Source: Tridacna crocea (lineage: Eukaryota > Mollusca > Bivalvia > Cardiida > Cardiidae). From it: DNA of 64,000 nt. The notes under the pieces were generated by a model. That model saw only the letters and a list, made by a program, of their open reading frames with translations. It did not search any database and was not told the DNA's origin. Location of the stretch: assembly GCA_943736015.1 (NCBI GenBank), contig OX031071.1, positions 33,822,619 to 33,886,618 on the forward strand, read 5' to 3'. Made by a program: the position numbers and the translations under genes. Of the stretch, positions 20,336-32,065 are shown one piece after another; the stretch's first letter is position 1; every line of letters starts with the position of its first letter.

Positions 20336-20789
20336 TTAGCCCTTTCCCAAACAATCCCTGGTTTTTACGACTCTGATATAGAAGCCTCTTAACCCCTTAC
20401 CAAATGACAAAATTTTAGAAAGGTCCAAATTAAAAGCGCTTACAGACGACAAAATAAACGTAACTCAAAAATTGAAATTTGTTTCCAGCAGGGAAGAAAA
20501 CATTGTGGGAAAAGGAGAAAATGCTGGTTACCAGCATTTTCTCCTTTTCCCACAATGTTTTCAAAATGTTTTTTTTCTCAGGGTCGTAAAAACCAGGGAT
20601 TGTTTGGTAAAGGGTTAAAATATTATGAGAAAAGGAGAAAATGCTGGTAACCAGCATTTTCTCCTTTTCCGACAATGTTTTCTACCCATCCCAAATCGTA
20701 TTTCAATTTTTGATTCATAATTATTTTGTAGTCTTCAAATGCTTTCAATTTGGACAAGCCCAAAATTTTGTCATTTGGTGAAGAGTTAA
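20336..20789 (+). mobile_element. TTAA MITE containing another MITE
   Basis: The outer copy is TTAGCCCTTTCCCAAACAATCC to 20388, then resumes at 20619 (AATATTATGAGAAAAGG) through an intact core to GTGAAGAGTTAA. The inner copy (20389-20618) sits in it, bounded by TTAA on both sides. Confidence 0.85.
20389..20618 (-). mobile_element. TTAA MITE, inner nested copy
   Basis: TTAACCCCTTACCAAATGAC to GTTTGGTAAAGGGTTAA with a perfect core at about 20499-20564. The nesting gives a second clean example of insertion at TTAA. Confidence 0.9.
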
Positions 20790-20805
20790 TCAATAATATA
20801 TATAT

Positions 20806-21808
20806 GTCGTAGGCTAGATTGGAATCTAGGCAGATCCGGAATCTGCCTAGACCAAATTAGAACTATAATTTTGTCTAGACCAAAATGGTTTGTTTTCTAA
20901 ATTTTTTTTCATCATATTAGTCCACATATGTTTACAAGCAATTTATTCTTATTTTTCGCACAATTGCTCCGTTTTCCACATTTTTTTTCCTCTAAAGTGC
21001 AAAACATTCAAAAGTTATTCTTATCTGAATTTCTGACTAAAAATTCTTTTTTTGGGGGGATGGGGTTAAGTTAAAACAGATGCTTTATATGTAGTATCAC
21101 TATATTCAACGACAAAATATTCCAGTTTGGTTTGGACAGATTGTCGAGGTGCCCCGCCAAAATGGAACCCCAATGTGGTCTAAACAGAATTCCAGTTCGG
21201 TCTAGGTAGATTGTCGAGCTGCCCCGCCAAAATGGAACCCTGATGTTTTTAAACAAAATATTCCAGTTTGGTTTGGGCAGATTGTTGAGCTGCCCCGCCA
21301 AAATGGAACCCTAATGTGGTCTAAACAAAATATTCCAGTTTGGTCTAGGTAGACTGTTGAGCTGCCCCACCAAAATGGAAACCTAATTTGGTCTAAACAG
21401 AATTCCAGTTTGGTTTGGGCAGATTGTTGAGCTGCCCCGCCAAAATGGAACCCTGATTTGGTCTAAACAGAATTCCAGTTTGGTTTGGGGAGATTGTTGA
21501 GCTGCCCCGGCAAAATGGAAACCTAATCTGGTCTAAACAGAATTCCAGTTTGGTTTGGGCAGATTGTTGAGCTGCCCGGCAAAATGGAAACCTAATCTGG
21601 TCTAAACAGAATTTCAGTTTGGTTTGGGCAGATTGTTGAGCTGCCCCGCCAAAATGGAACCCTAATTTGGTCTAAACAGAATTCCAGTATGGTCTAGGTA
21701 GATTGTTGAGCTGCCCCGCCAAAATGGAAACCTAATTTGGTCTAAACAGAATTCTAGTTTTGTCTAGGCAGATTCCAGATCTGCCTAGATTCCTGTTTGG
21801 ACTACGAC
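20806..21808. mobile_element. Hairpin-ended TIR element with ten 70-bp repeats
   Basis: The ends are inverted: GTCGTAGGCTAGATTGGAAT at the left, its partner at 21759-21808. Each arm itself holds a hairpin, AGGCAGAT/ATCTGCCT. Between 21122 and 21754 ten tandem units of 69-72 bp repeat TTGAGCTGCCCCGCCAAAAT and TTTGGTCTAAACAGAATTCC. TATATATATG/ATATACATG lies outside each end. The minus-strand frame through the array is a by-product of repetition. Confidence 0.8.
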
Positions 21809-21826
21809 ATATACATGTATATATTT

Positions 21827-22054
21827 TTAAAATCTTTACCAAAAGACAAAATTTAGACTGGTCCAGTTTGAAAGCATTTGCAGATGACAAAATAAACATG
21901 ACTCAAACATTTAAAATTCTCTTTAGAAGAGTAGAAAACATTTGGGAAAATGAGAAAATACTGGTTGCCAGCATTTTCTCCTTTTCCCACAATGTTTTCA
22001 GAAGGTTTCTTCCTCTGTGACATAAAAACTAGGGATTGTTTAGTAAAGGGTTCA
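21827..22054 (-). mobile_element. TTAA MITE
   Basis: TTAAAATCTTTACC to TAGTAAAGGGTTCA. The core is asymmetric, with the left arm changed to ATTTGGGAAAATGAG. It starts 18 bp after the hairpin-ended element. Confidence 0.8.
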
Positions 22055-22905
22055 TAGCTGATAGTATCATGAGGTATACTAGTCCTTTGATATGCAGGCA
22101 AGTGCTTTCAATTTGGACAAGTGTAAAATTGTGTGGTTTTGTAAAGAGTTAAACTCTCAATATTTTGAATATGAGATTTCTATTTTTTCAGGAAAAGATA
22201 ATGCCCTTTTCACGGTGTATCATCGACTCCGGAACGGCACGGCGACTTGATTGGTTGGTGTATGGCAACATGAAAATTTTACTAAATTAACCTTACGGCA
22301 ACTTACACCCGTGCGATGCAGGAAAAGAGTCCATTTGGATGCATACTTTTATCTCGTTGCAGGTTATAACGCCCTTCATTTGCAGGTATTGCTCCAAGTC
22401 TTCAAGAGGGCCAAGATGACCCTGAATCACCAGAGTAGGGGGCGGGTATTGAAACTTCCAAGCGATTTTGAAGAGATCATTGAGTCATTTCAACATCTGT
22501 CACCACCCATACAATCATCGCCACAGCAATGATTTGATGAATCAGAATTTTGAAAATAAATTTTTGGATAGATCACCCAAGAACAATTTCTTGAAGAAGA
22601 GCACATGCTCGATAGTGACTAATAACATAAGTCAAACAAGAGCACCACATGCAGGTACCAACAAATGGCTGTTGTTTTTTGAAGGATCAAAATTTCACGA
22701 ACAGTTTTTTGAAAAGGGTCAACCAATCATTAAATTTTCTATGAAATTATTTTGTTTTGACCAGCCATTTCAGAAAACAAGAATTTTAAAGAATTTCTTC
22801 TTACTCTATAGTGCAAATAGCCCCAGTTCAACAGAGCTATGTCTCTGGACGTTTCAAAAATTTACGAACTACATTTGAAATGGGTCACCCAAGGAACATC
22901 TGTGT
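22055..22905. other. Interval with a MITE right-end fragment and a doubtful exon
   Basis: 22092-22152 is a MITE right end (CAAGTGCTTTCAATTTGGAC ... GTAAAGAGTTAA). Good splice-acceptor-like tracts precede 22194 and 22386, and an AATAAA lies at 22556. A short terminal exon is conceivable, but no family was recognised. 22640-22905 resembles the interior of a Helitron-like element that may end at 24815. Confidence 0.4.
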
Positions 22906-22910
22906 GAAAT

Positions 22911-24741
22911 CACTGGCGGATCCAGGGGGGGGGGGGTTTCGGGGGGTTCGAACGAACCCTCCTAAATTTCCAGATTTTTTTTATGGACTTCCAACTCATT
23001 GGCGACTGATTTGTGCTTTGGGTCCATGTCTGCAGACCTCGGCCGAGTGGGCGACTTGGGCGAAGAAGTCGCCTGATTTCAAAAAACTTCGCTCATTTCG
23101 CCAAGAAAAGCAAAGTCAATGTCGCCTGAAAAAATCGGGAAGTCGTCTCGCGTATATATTGACACAGGGTCTGGTGTCTATTCTACCAAATCAGCGTGTG
23201 CCGTACCCGATTTACAGTTAGTGCCCAATCAGCGAGTTTAATTATTTTACAACATACCAAGGGTGTGATTGACAAGTCATTGTTAATTAACTTTACGACA
23301 CCATGGGATAATCCCCTATTATTGACAAATATCAACACCGCTTATCGGTGTTTGTCGGACCTCTATTTTTGGAACAGGGTTTGCTAAATTTAGTAACTAG
23401 AGATATGAAATTGAAAGTCCTAACTCGGATATCGGCGAGATTCGTCAACTTTTATTTCCAAAATTTTAAATGGATTGAAATGTTCCTGTTTTGAAAACGA
23501 TGGAATCGGTACCTACTTGCTTATCACCATTTAACCTATCCTTTAAAATTTGTTATTACTCGCAGTTTTCCAAACGAACAGATATGATGACGTACTTAGA
23601 TCATCTCCTAGATCATGTGGCAATATGTTCAAATCATGTGACGTATAATTTGGCGCCAATATAGTATCACGTTACAAGGCTTTCGGCGAATTTTAGCGAA
23701 GTCACATGATTCAATTTCAAAATGAAAGCTCGTAACCACAACAGCGTTTGGATGAAATCGAATATATTCTATGATGCTAACTAAAACATAAAATTAAAAA
23801 GAAAATGTTATTGTCTTTGATTCTAGATAGATCTAAGTATTTCGTTGATTTTATAGTACTTCCTTGATTGGACTGCAACTGCCGCGAACCGCCGATCTAC
23901 AAGGCTTTGAAAGTAAATTAGGTGTTAGTTGTGGAACGATAGTTTTATTTATGATTTATCCGATATTAATCAAAGACAAACGGTAATCAGACAGCTATAT
24001 TTTCGATGTCTCACACTCTGAACTGGGTCTAACTTACCAATAGAAAGTTGAAAACATCGGGGCAATATAAGAAAATGCTGGAATTAAGCTTTTCTACATT
24101 TGGACTAGATTTTGCCTGCTGCAAATGCTGTAAATTTAATAGGTATATATGGTACCTTTATAATGTAGATCTATATTGAATTTGGTAATGAGAATGATTT
24201 TTAGCAAAAAAACATATTCAGGTCTTTGGAAACAAATAGTCTAGTGCTTGGAAGAATTTGAAAAGAAAAATGTGCCAGGAGAAACTATTTTATACTCAAA
24301 CTAACACTAAGTACTTTGTCTTTCCATTATCATTTCTTTCCATAAAGTTTTAATCCTAAATGTACATGTACGTGAATTTAGCAAGACAAACTCTGAATAA
24401 ATAGGTTTTGTGTAGTTTCCAAAAGGAGTAAGTATACTGATCATGAAAAAGATAAAAAGCATAAAATAATTTTATTCCTTTTAGATTCATATGATTTTCA
24501 ATTTTATTAATTTGTTATATTGTTAAGGTGTTGTGAATTCCCTCTATATTTCGGCCCACATCTATTTTTTGATGTCCGTCTGAACTTCTCGCCAAATTCT
24601 GACCACTTCTCCCCATTTTGAAAAACTTCTCTCAATTCTCAGACTGAGAGTTTTCAGATTTCTGAGAGTTGGTATAGGCCTGTGCATATCTGAGATTGAC
24701 CGAGTTGAACCCCCCCTGAAGAAATCCTGGATCCGCCCCTG
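22911..24741. mobile_element. TIR element with CACTGGCGGATCC ends
   Basis: The left end CACTGGCGGATCCAGGGGGG pairs with the right end CCTGGATCCGCCCCTG, and GAAAT flanks both sides (22906-22910, 24742-24746). The ends resemble the CAGGGGCGGATCCAGG class of DNA-transposon termini. The 1.8-kb interior shows no transposase frame. The superfamily is left open because the flanking repeat is 5 bp rather than 8. Confidence 0.6.
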
Positions 24742-24769
24742 GAAATTATTTCAAATTTTGACTAGCAGT

Positions 24770-24815
24770 TAAAAGTTATTAGCCAGTGGAGTGGTACAGG
24801 GCATCAAGGCCCTCT
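24770..24815 (+). mobile_element. 3' end of a further Helitron-like element
   Basis: GGTACAGGGCATCAAGGCCC then TCTTG: a terminal hairpin plus CTTG as in the GAGCAC family. The sequence before it (TTATTTCAAATTTTGACTAG) continues that on the far side of the 22911-24741 insertion, so the element would start upstream, perhaps near 22640. Confidence 0.4.
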
Positions 24816-24914
24816 TGTTATTTTAGTATTTTGTTATTTCTATCAATAAAGAATGTCTATCTATAGTATTAAACTGTTCTTTAAAACATTTATAAAAAAT
24901 GCCCTTATGACAAC

Positions 24915-26112
24915 TATGGAATTAATTGCAAAAAAAGAAAGAAAGTGGTAAAAAAGGAGCAAATGTTGGTTACAAGCTTTTCTCCTTTTTACACGCCCGT
25001 CGAAGACGGGACGTATTATGGGATCACCCGTTGCTGGCGGGTGGGCGGGCGGGCGGCGTCAGTTCTTTGTCCGGAGCATATCTCCAAAACTGTAATAGCT
25101 AGGCTTATGAAATTTCATGGGTGGATAGATCTCATCGAGGGGGAGTGCAGTGCACAGGAATCATAACTCTTGCTCCCTTAATTTTTGAGTTATTGCCCTT
25201 TGTTGTTTTTCATACTTGAATTTTGTCCGGAGCATATCTCCAAAAGTATACTAGCTAGGGTTATGAAATTTCATGGGTGGATAGATCTCATCGAGGGGGA
25301 GTGCAGTGCACAGGAATCATAACTCTTGCTTGCTTAATTTTTGAGTTAGTACCCTTTGTTGTTTTTCATACTTGAATTTTGTCCGGAGCATTTCTCCAAA
25401 ACTATACAAGTTAGGGTTATGAAATTTCATGGATGGATAGATCTCATTGAGAGGGAGTGCACTGCACAGGAATCATAACTCTTGTTTGCTTAATTTTTGA
25501 GTTATTGCCCTTTGTTGTTTTTCATACTTGAATTTTTTTCCGGAGCACATCTCCAAAACTATACTAGCTAGGGTTATGAAATTTCATGGGTGGATAGATC
25601 TCATCGAGGGGGAGTGCAGTGCACAGGAATCATAACTCTTGCTTGCTTTATTTTTGAGTTATTGCCCTTTGTCTTTTTTCATACTGAATATTGTCCGGTG
25701 AATATCTCCAAAACTATACTAGCTAGGGTTATGAAATTTCATGGGTGGATATATCTCACTGAGGGGAAGTGCATTGCACAGGAATCACTACTCTTGCTTG
25801 CTTGATATTTGAGTTATTGCCCTTTGTCTTTTTTCATACTTGAATTTTTTCCAGAGCATATCTCCAATACTAGCTAGGGTTATGAAATTCATGGGTGGAT
25901 AGATCTCATCAAAGGGGAAGTGCATTGCACAGGAATCACAACTCTTGCTTGCTTAATTTTTGAGTTATTGCCCTTTGTTGTTTTTCATACTTGAATTTTG
26001 TCCGGTGCATGCCCCAGCTTTACAACTTGGGGTAAGACGGGCGTATCTTGCGACAGTTTGCCGCTCTTGTTTTTAATGTTTTCTACCCTAAGAATTTCCA
26101 AAATTAAGAGTA
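24915..26112 (+). mobile_element. TTAA MITE remnant split by a Helitron-like element
   Basis: The left piece GAGCAAATGTTGGTTACAAG plus CTTTTCTCCTTTTT ends at 24990. The right piece AATGTTTTCTACCC begins at 26075. Outer ends are lost. Confidence 0.6.
24991..26069 (+). mobile_element. Helitron/Helentron-like element, 'CCCGTC' family
   Basis: The 5' end ACACGCCCGTCGAAGACGGG is a hairpin. The 3' end has GACGGGCGTATCTTGCGAC and finishes GCTCTTG in a T-run. Six or seven direct repeats of about 150 bp (GGGTTATGAAATTTCATGGG, GGGGGAGTGCAGTGCACAGG) fill it. It is a third family sharing the same architecture. Confidence 0.65.
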
Positions 26113-26113
26113 A

Positions 26114-26339
26114 TTGATTACCACATAATCCCAACTTTTGACGACCCTCAAAAAAGAAGCCTTTAGAAAACATTGTGAGAAAAGGAGAAAATGCTGGTAA
26201 CCAGGATTCTCTTCTTTTCCCACAATGTTTTTTACCCTTCACTAAACAAATTTCAAATTTTCAGTCACTTTTATTTCGTCGTCTGCAAATACTTTCAACA
26301 CTGACAAGCCGAAAATATTGTCGTTTGGTAATGAGTTCA
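26114..26339 (+). mobile_element. TTAA MITE
   Basis: TTGATTACCACATAATCCC to GGTAATGAGTTCA. Core with an AGGATTCTCTTC right-arm variant. A second right-end fragment follows (26340-26407, ending GTAAAGAGTTAA). Confidence 0.8.
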
Positions 26340-26482
26340 GTGTAACTTTTAAAAATGTTTTCAGTGTGAGCAAGGCTAAGATTTTGTCGTTTAGTAAAGA
26401 GTTAATTTAACAAAACAAACCAATATAATTATGTATTATCCATGTAATATAATGATCTAATTACACTTGCATTATCGTTTTA

Positions 26483-28703
26483 ACACCTAAGCACGAATTG
26501 CTCAAGGTAAGCCTTTGTGATCGCCCAATATCCGTTGTCCATCTATCACAATTTCTTTACACATCTTCTCCTCCTAAACCACTGAGCCAATCTTGATGAA
26601 ACTTGGCAGGGATTTTTCTTAGGTGAAACTATACCAAAGATGTTCAAGAGATTAAGTTCTGCAACCAAAAGGAAAAAAATAGCAAAATCTTTGAACATTT
26701 TCTTTTCTAAAACTAGAAGGTGAAGAGCTTTGATAATTAGTATGAAGTATCTCGTAGTGGACCTCTACCAAGTTTGTTCATACGATGCCCCAGGGGTCAA
26801 AACTGGCCCCGCCTAGGAGGTCACAAGTTCGAATCATAGAAACAAAGAAGGAAATCTTTGAAAATCTTCTTCTCTGAAAGTAGATGGCGTAGAGCTTTGA
26901 TATTTGGTATGTAGCACCACCTAGTGGACTTTTACCTAATTTGTTCATATGATTCTCCCGGGTTCAAAACTCGTCACGCCCAGGAGGTCACAAGTTCGAA
27001 ACATAGGAACTTAGAAAGAGAATTATGAAATTCTTCTTTTCCTAAACTAGAAGGCATAGAGCTGTGATACTTAGTATGTAGCATCTCCTTGTGGACCTCT
27101 ACCAAGTTTGCTCATACGATGCCCCAGGGGTCAAAATTCTTCTGTGAAACAAGAAGGCATAATTTCGAAACAGGAAATTAGAAGGAAAACTCTGAAATTT
27201 GTCTTTTCCAAAACTAGAATGCATAGAGCTGTGATAATGTAGCATCTCCTTGTGGACCTCTACCAAGCTTGTTCATATGATGACCCTGGGGTCGAAACTG
27301 GCCCCGTCCCGGGAGTCACAATTTTGAATCATAGGAACTAAGAAGGAAAATTTCAAAATTCTTCTTCTCTGAAACAGGAAGGAGTAGAGCTTTGATAATT
27401 TGTATGTTGCATCTAGTAGTGGATCTCTATTAAATTTGTTCATATGATAGACACGCCTTTGGGACCACAAGTTTGAATATGGGAACAAAAAAGGAAATCT
27501 TTAAAATTCTTTTTCCTTGAAACTAGAAGGCGTAGAGCTTTGATATTTTGTATATTTCATCTCCTGGTGGGCCTCTACCAGGTTTGTTCATATGATGTAC
27601 CTGGAGCCAAAACTGGCTCCTACCCCGGGAAGGGGTTAAAAGTTCAAATAAAGAAACAAAGTAGGAAAACTTTTTTTTTTTTTTAAACTGGAAGGCATAC
27701 CTTTGATATTTGGTATGTAGTGAAGTTTCTAAATTTGATAGAAAAAATAAGCACATGTTTAGCGAGTTAGATTGGGTCACCTGGGGTCAAAAACTAGGTC
27801 ACTAGGTTAATTTAAAGAAATACATTGTGGGCACTCTAGAGGCCACATGTTTTTGTTCAATTGACTTGAATATTGGTCTGAATGTTTGTCATGGTAGAAT
27901 CTCACAGGATTCTCAATTTGGGACAACTGGGGTCATAAGCTAGGTCACTAGGTCAAAGTAATTTCAGTGTAAAGCACTCTAGAGGCCACATTTATTGTTC
28001 CATTGATTGAAGTATTGGGTAAAATGTTTGTCTTGATGAAATCTAAAATGAGTTCAAAGTTGGGTCACCTGGGGTCATAATCTAGGTCACTAGGTCAAAT
28101 AAAAAAAAACTCTAGCACACTATAGGAGCCACATTTCTTGCTCAGTTGACTTGAAAATTGGTCAGGATGTTTGTCTTTATAAAATAAGTTTAAAATTTGG
28201 TCACCTTTGATCATAAATTAAGTTGCTATGTTAAATACATGCCTTGTGGGTACTCTAGAGACTACATTTTTTGCTCAATTGACTTGAAAATTGGTCAGCA
28301 TATTTGTTTTGATAAAATCCCACATGACTGAATTTGGGTTACTTGAGGTCTTAAACAAGGTTAGCAGATCAATTTAAAGAAATATCTCTGGACACTCTGG
28401 ATGCCACATTCATTGTTTAATCTAGCTTAATTGTCTTGAAAAATGGTCAAAATGTTTGTCTTCGTAAAAATATCAGATGAGTTTGAAATTGAGTCAACTG
28501 GTTTCATAATGTAGGTCACCAAGTCAAATTAAAGAAATGCCTTGTTGGCACTTTATAGAGGCCACATTTATTGCTCAATTAACTTTCTTGATCAATTTTT
28601 CATGAGTTCTAAATTGGAACACCTATGGTGATAAAGTACCATCTGGAGTGTAATTTTGCTTATTGACTCAGGTGAGCTATCTAGGGCCACCATGACCCTC
28701 TTG
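26483..28703 (+). mobile_element. Helitron/Helentron-like element, 'GAGCAC' family, 2.2 kb
   Basis: A weakened 5' hairpin (GCACGAATTGCTC) and GTGATCGCCCAATATCCGTT are followed by about eight direct repeats of about 150 bp. A different repeat class follows (TTGACTTGAAAATTGGTCAG, GGGTCACCTGGGGTCATAA). It ends CCACCATGACCCTCTTG in T's. Two repeat classes in one element suggest internal shuffling. Confidence 0.6.
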
Positions 28704-28782
28704 TTTTTATTGTTGAAAAATTGTCGTCAATAAACAATAACAATACAAATACTTGTTTTTATTGTTGTAAAATTGTCATCAG

Positions 28783-29037
28783 GCCCGCCCGGGTGGCTCA
28801 GTGGTGAGCGTGTCGGACTCATGACTTGGTGGTTGTGAGTTCGATATCCGGTTGAGGTGACCTTTCTTTCAGGCGTATTTTCGCCTCTCACTTCTGCTGA
28901 AGCATGTGAGAAAAGTAGTCGGTGGCTTTGGAAAGAAAGTTGTGTTAGTACCAGTGTGAAAAAACAAGGAAACACATTTGCGTCACTGACCCTATCTGTT
29001 AAAGTGGCGTTAAACCCCACTACAATCAGCCAACCAA
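28783..29037 (+). mobile_element. tRNA-derived SINE (third family)
   Basis: The head GGGTGGCTCAGTGGTGAGCG and B-box GAGTTCGATATCC are followed by a body ending GGCGTTAAACCCCACTACAA and CAGCCAACCAAAA. The GGCGTTAAACCCC tail resembles tails of widespread invertebrate SINEs. The overlapping plus and minus frames here are not genes. Confidence 0.75.
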
Positions 29038-29215
29038 AATTGTCGTCCCAAAATCTTAAGGTCCTCCTTTATGTAACGCTTTTTGTTTTGAAAAATATTC
29101 AGGTTGCGTACCCAGAATGCCAAAATCAGATTCGTATTTGAAGTTTGCCATCCAGTAAAAGATAATATATCGCAGCATGATAATATTTCTTCACCGGAAA
29201 TTTATAAAGCTTTTC

Positions 29216-29434
29216 TCAACTCATTTATCAAACAACGATATTTCAGGTTTGTCCAAATTGAAAGCATTTACAGACGACAAAATAAAATGCCCTGAAAATT
29301 TGAAATTTGTTTTGTGAAGGGAAGAAATCATTGTGGGAAAGAGAACCAGCATTTTCTCCTTTTCCCACAATGTTTTTCTAACGACTTCTTTCTCAGGGTC
29401 GTCAAAAGTAGGGAACTGTGTGGTAATGAGTTAA
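29216..29434 (-). mobile_element. TTAA MITE with core deletion
   Basis: TCAACTCATTTATCAAAC to GGTAATGAGTTAA. The left core arm has lost about 15 bp (GTGGGAAAGAGAACCAGC). Nothing is recognised from here to the next copy. Confidence 0.75.
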
Positions 29435-29645
29435 AAAAAGAAAACAGGCGTCACAAGTTTCTATCGAAATCTTACTAAATATAGTTCTGTTGTCAAACAG
29501 ATTGTACACTCAGTATTTAACGTGGTTTAACAACCAATTGGCAGTTTTCACCGACAGATTGATAGATGTGAATAAGTGGTTGTTTATCTCGTTGCTAATC
29601 TATTTACATGGATTTTGAGCTACCAGTCATATGATCTTAAACATG

Positions 29646-29794
29646 GCGGTGGTAACCAGCATTTTCTCTTTTTCCCAAAATGTTTTCTACCCTTCTCAAA
29701 ACAAATTTCAAAATTTCTATCACATTTATTTTGTCGTCTTCTAATGCTTTCAATTTTGACCAGTCTAAAATGTTGTTGTTTGGTAATGAGTTAA
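29646..29794 (+). mobile_element. TTAA MITE right half
   Basis: It starts at the core centre (GGTAACCAGCATTTTC) and runs to GGTAATGAGTTAA. 29795-30219 holds nothing recognisable. Confidence 0.8.
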
Positions 29795-30219
29795 ACATAC
29801 TTATTTTACATGGATTGAGAAGCTTGTTCTTACAATTTATTATACACTCTCTCGATTTTGCATCCTGGGAACTACACCAGTACTCGTGCCAAAAGTGTGG
29901 GGCAATGAACAATCCCAAAGTTGACATCCGAACTTGGGACCTTACGATCACGAGGCGGATGCTTCACTTCACAACCACGAACATCACATTGAAAATGTCA
30001 GTCTTCCAACCTTTACACTCAATTCTCCCAAAACACACATATGTCAAATAACGAACTAGAACAAATATTTAGGTATAAATTCACTAAACATGATTTATTC
30101 ATTCAAAAGAAAAAAATACAAAAACATCTGAACTTCTTAACTACTCCATTCCATTCTTTGATTCACTCCTTTCATCCAATGTTAAAAGACCATTTTTTTG
30201 AAGTGAAATAGACCTTTAG

Positions 30220-30447
30220 TTTGTTACCCCAAAATCCAGACTTTTAACGACAAGAGAAAATCTGGCTTTAGAAAACTTCACGGGAAAAGGAGAAAATGCT
30301 GGTAACTAGCATTTTCTCTTTTTCCTGGCATTTTCTACCCTTTTACAGAAAATTTAGTTCACTTGTAACACTCTCATTTTCTTTTTATCGGCATATATGT
30401 TCAAATTTGTGAGAGTAAAAATAAAATAGCCTGTTTGAAAGAGTTGA
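30220..30447 (+). mobile_element. TTAA MITE
   Basis: Left end TTGTTACCCCAAAATCC, right end TTGAAAGAGTTGA. Core nearly palindromic. It ends exactly where the next TIR element begins. Confidence 0.75.
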
Positions 30448-31054
30448 GCCTTAGTCACACCAGGCTAACGGACAAGTACCGTATAAAAAATCATTTTATC
30501 CGTTTGTTTCCGTTCTTATCCGTTTTATGTCCGTTTCTTATCCGATGAATCCATTATTTGTCCGGTGATGTCCGTTCCGTACTGTGGGAAGTTTTGAGCA
30601 TGTTCAAAATTTCCACCAGACAAAATAGACAAAGACGTGCAAATTACAGACTTTTGGTGCATCTGACTATTCATATCCTCGGTATGTCGCGTGATTGGTA
30701 CGTTCCTCGTACGTTGGTGCTTGGTATATTTCCATTCATCATATGTTGGAAGAACGTTTTGTCCGGTTCTGATGCATTGCACTTCCTTTTTATCCGGTAC
30801 AAGTCCGTTTCTCGTACAGTGATATCCTTTAAAGGACCCATTTGTTATCTAAAACATATCCGGTAAACATCCATTTTTTTTTCATACATGTACTCTAGTC
30901 GTGCGGACATTGTGTGGCTTCTTCTCTCCACATACTGATCGCGTGAGCCTCGAGTGTCAGAGGAGATGAATTTCGTCACCGGATAACCAAAATTCTGCAT
31001 ATTTTTGTCCGTTTCTCCTCAGTTACATATCCGTTAGCCGGTCTGACCAAGCCT
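30448..31054. mobile_element. TIR element rich in ATCCGTTT motifs
   Basis: Inverted ends GCCTTAGTCACACC-GGCTAACGGA (30448-30472) and its partner (31029-31054). Many TATCCGTTT/GTCCGTTT copies lie in both subterminal regions (30490-30580 and 30740-31035). No transposase. Dense short subterminal motifs commonly serve as transposase-binding sites. Confidence 0.7.
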
Positions 31055-31120
31055 TTAAACTGCTATACATATAAAACGAAAATGTCCAGAATGCAGTAAA
31101 AAATAAACCAAAACCGTTGT

Positions 31121-31350
31121 TTGAACCCATTACCACACAGCAAAATTTTAGACCTATCCAAATTGAGAGCATTTGCAGACAACCATTTTGTGGTGGCTCA
31201 AATGGAGCAATTTTGCTTTGATAGGGTAGAAAACTGTGTGGGAAAAGTAGAAAATGCTAGTTACCAGCATTTTTTACTTTTCCCACAATATTTTTAAAAG
31301 GCTTCTTCCTCAGGGTCGTTAAAAGTTGTCATTGTGTGGTAAAGGGGTAA
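31121..31350 (-). mobile_element. TTAA MITE
   Basis: TTGAACCCATTACCACACAG to GTGGTAAAGGGGTAA. Core arms differ at a few sites. A right-half fragment of another copy follows at 31374-31510. Confidence 0.8.
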
Positions 31351-31604
31351 ACTTTCAAAGATCTTTTGTCGGACCAGCATTTTCTCCTTTTCCCCCACTG
31401 TTTTCTACCCTTTCTAAACAAATCTTTACTTTATGAGCTACATTTAATTTGTCATCTACAAATACTTTCAATATGGCCTGGTCTATAATTTGTTGTCTAG
31501 TAAGGAATTACGGTAAATTTATGAACACAAGACAGATGAATGCCTCTTGCGTTATAAAAAAAAAATACGAATTTAATCGTAACTATGTATCAACTTGTAT
31601 TACT

Positions 31605-32065
31605 TCATGCTTTCCGGTAGGATATCGAAAAATATTGGTGAAGATATTTTGCAATATCCCATGGTTAGGACCAGTGAAAATACAGATCTTTAAATTCTAG
31701 TTACCTAGGTAAAATGCGCGATACTTCACAATCAGATGGAAATATGACGTCATTTACCTTACATTTTTCCCGATTGACGTAATATTTTAATGCGTTTCTA
31801 TACAGAGTGGATACACCTTGGGGAATAACTGAAAGAACTGTACTAGATTTTGATAAAGTTCCTCCAAGAAAGGGTTAAAAGCATGAAATAAATTAAGATT
31901 TTTTTTCCGGTGAAAGATCGAAATTTATTTCATCGAGTGAACACCATCGGTAATATTTTCACTCATGGCACAATTTCGATTTTTCACCGAAAAACAAGCA
32001 CCACTTATGAAAATATTACCGATAATGTACACTCGATGATATAAATTTCGATGTTTCAACGGAAA
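31605..32065 (+). repeat. Dispersed ~450-bp repeat with foldback end, copy 1
   Basis: It matches 34990-35415 in the same orientation: GTAGGATATCGA, GTTACCTAGGTAAAATGCGC, AGGGTTAAAAGCATGAAATA. The 3' part folds back on itself around GATCGAAATTTATTTCATCG and GTGAACACCATC. No frame is conserved. Confidence 0.75.

Noticed and set aside
21071-21301. 76-codon minus-strand frame with repeated peptide
   Set aside because: A by-product of the 70-bp tandem array.
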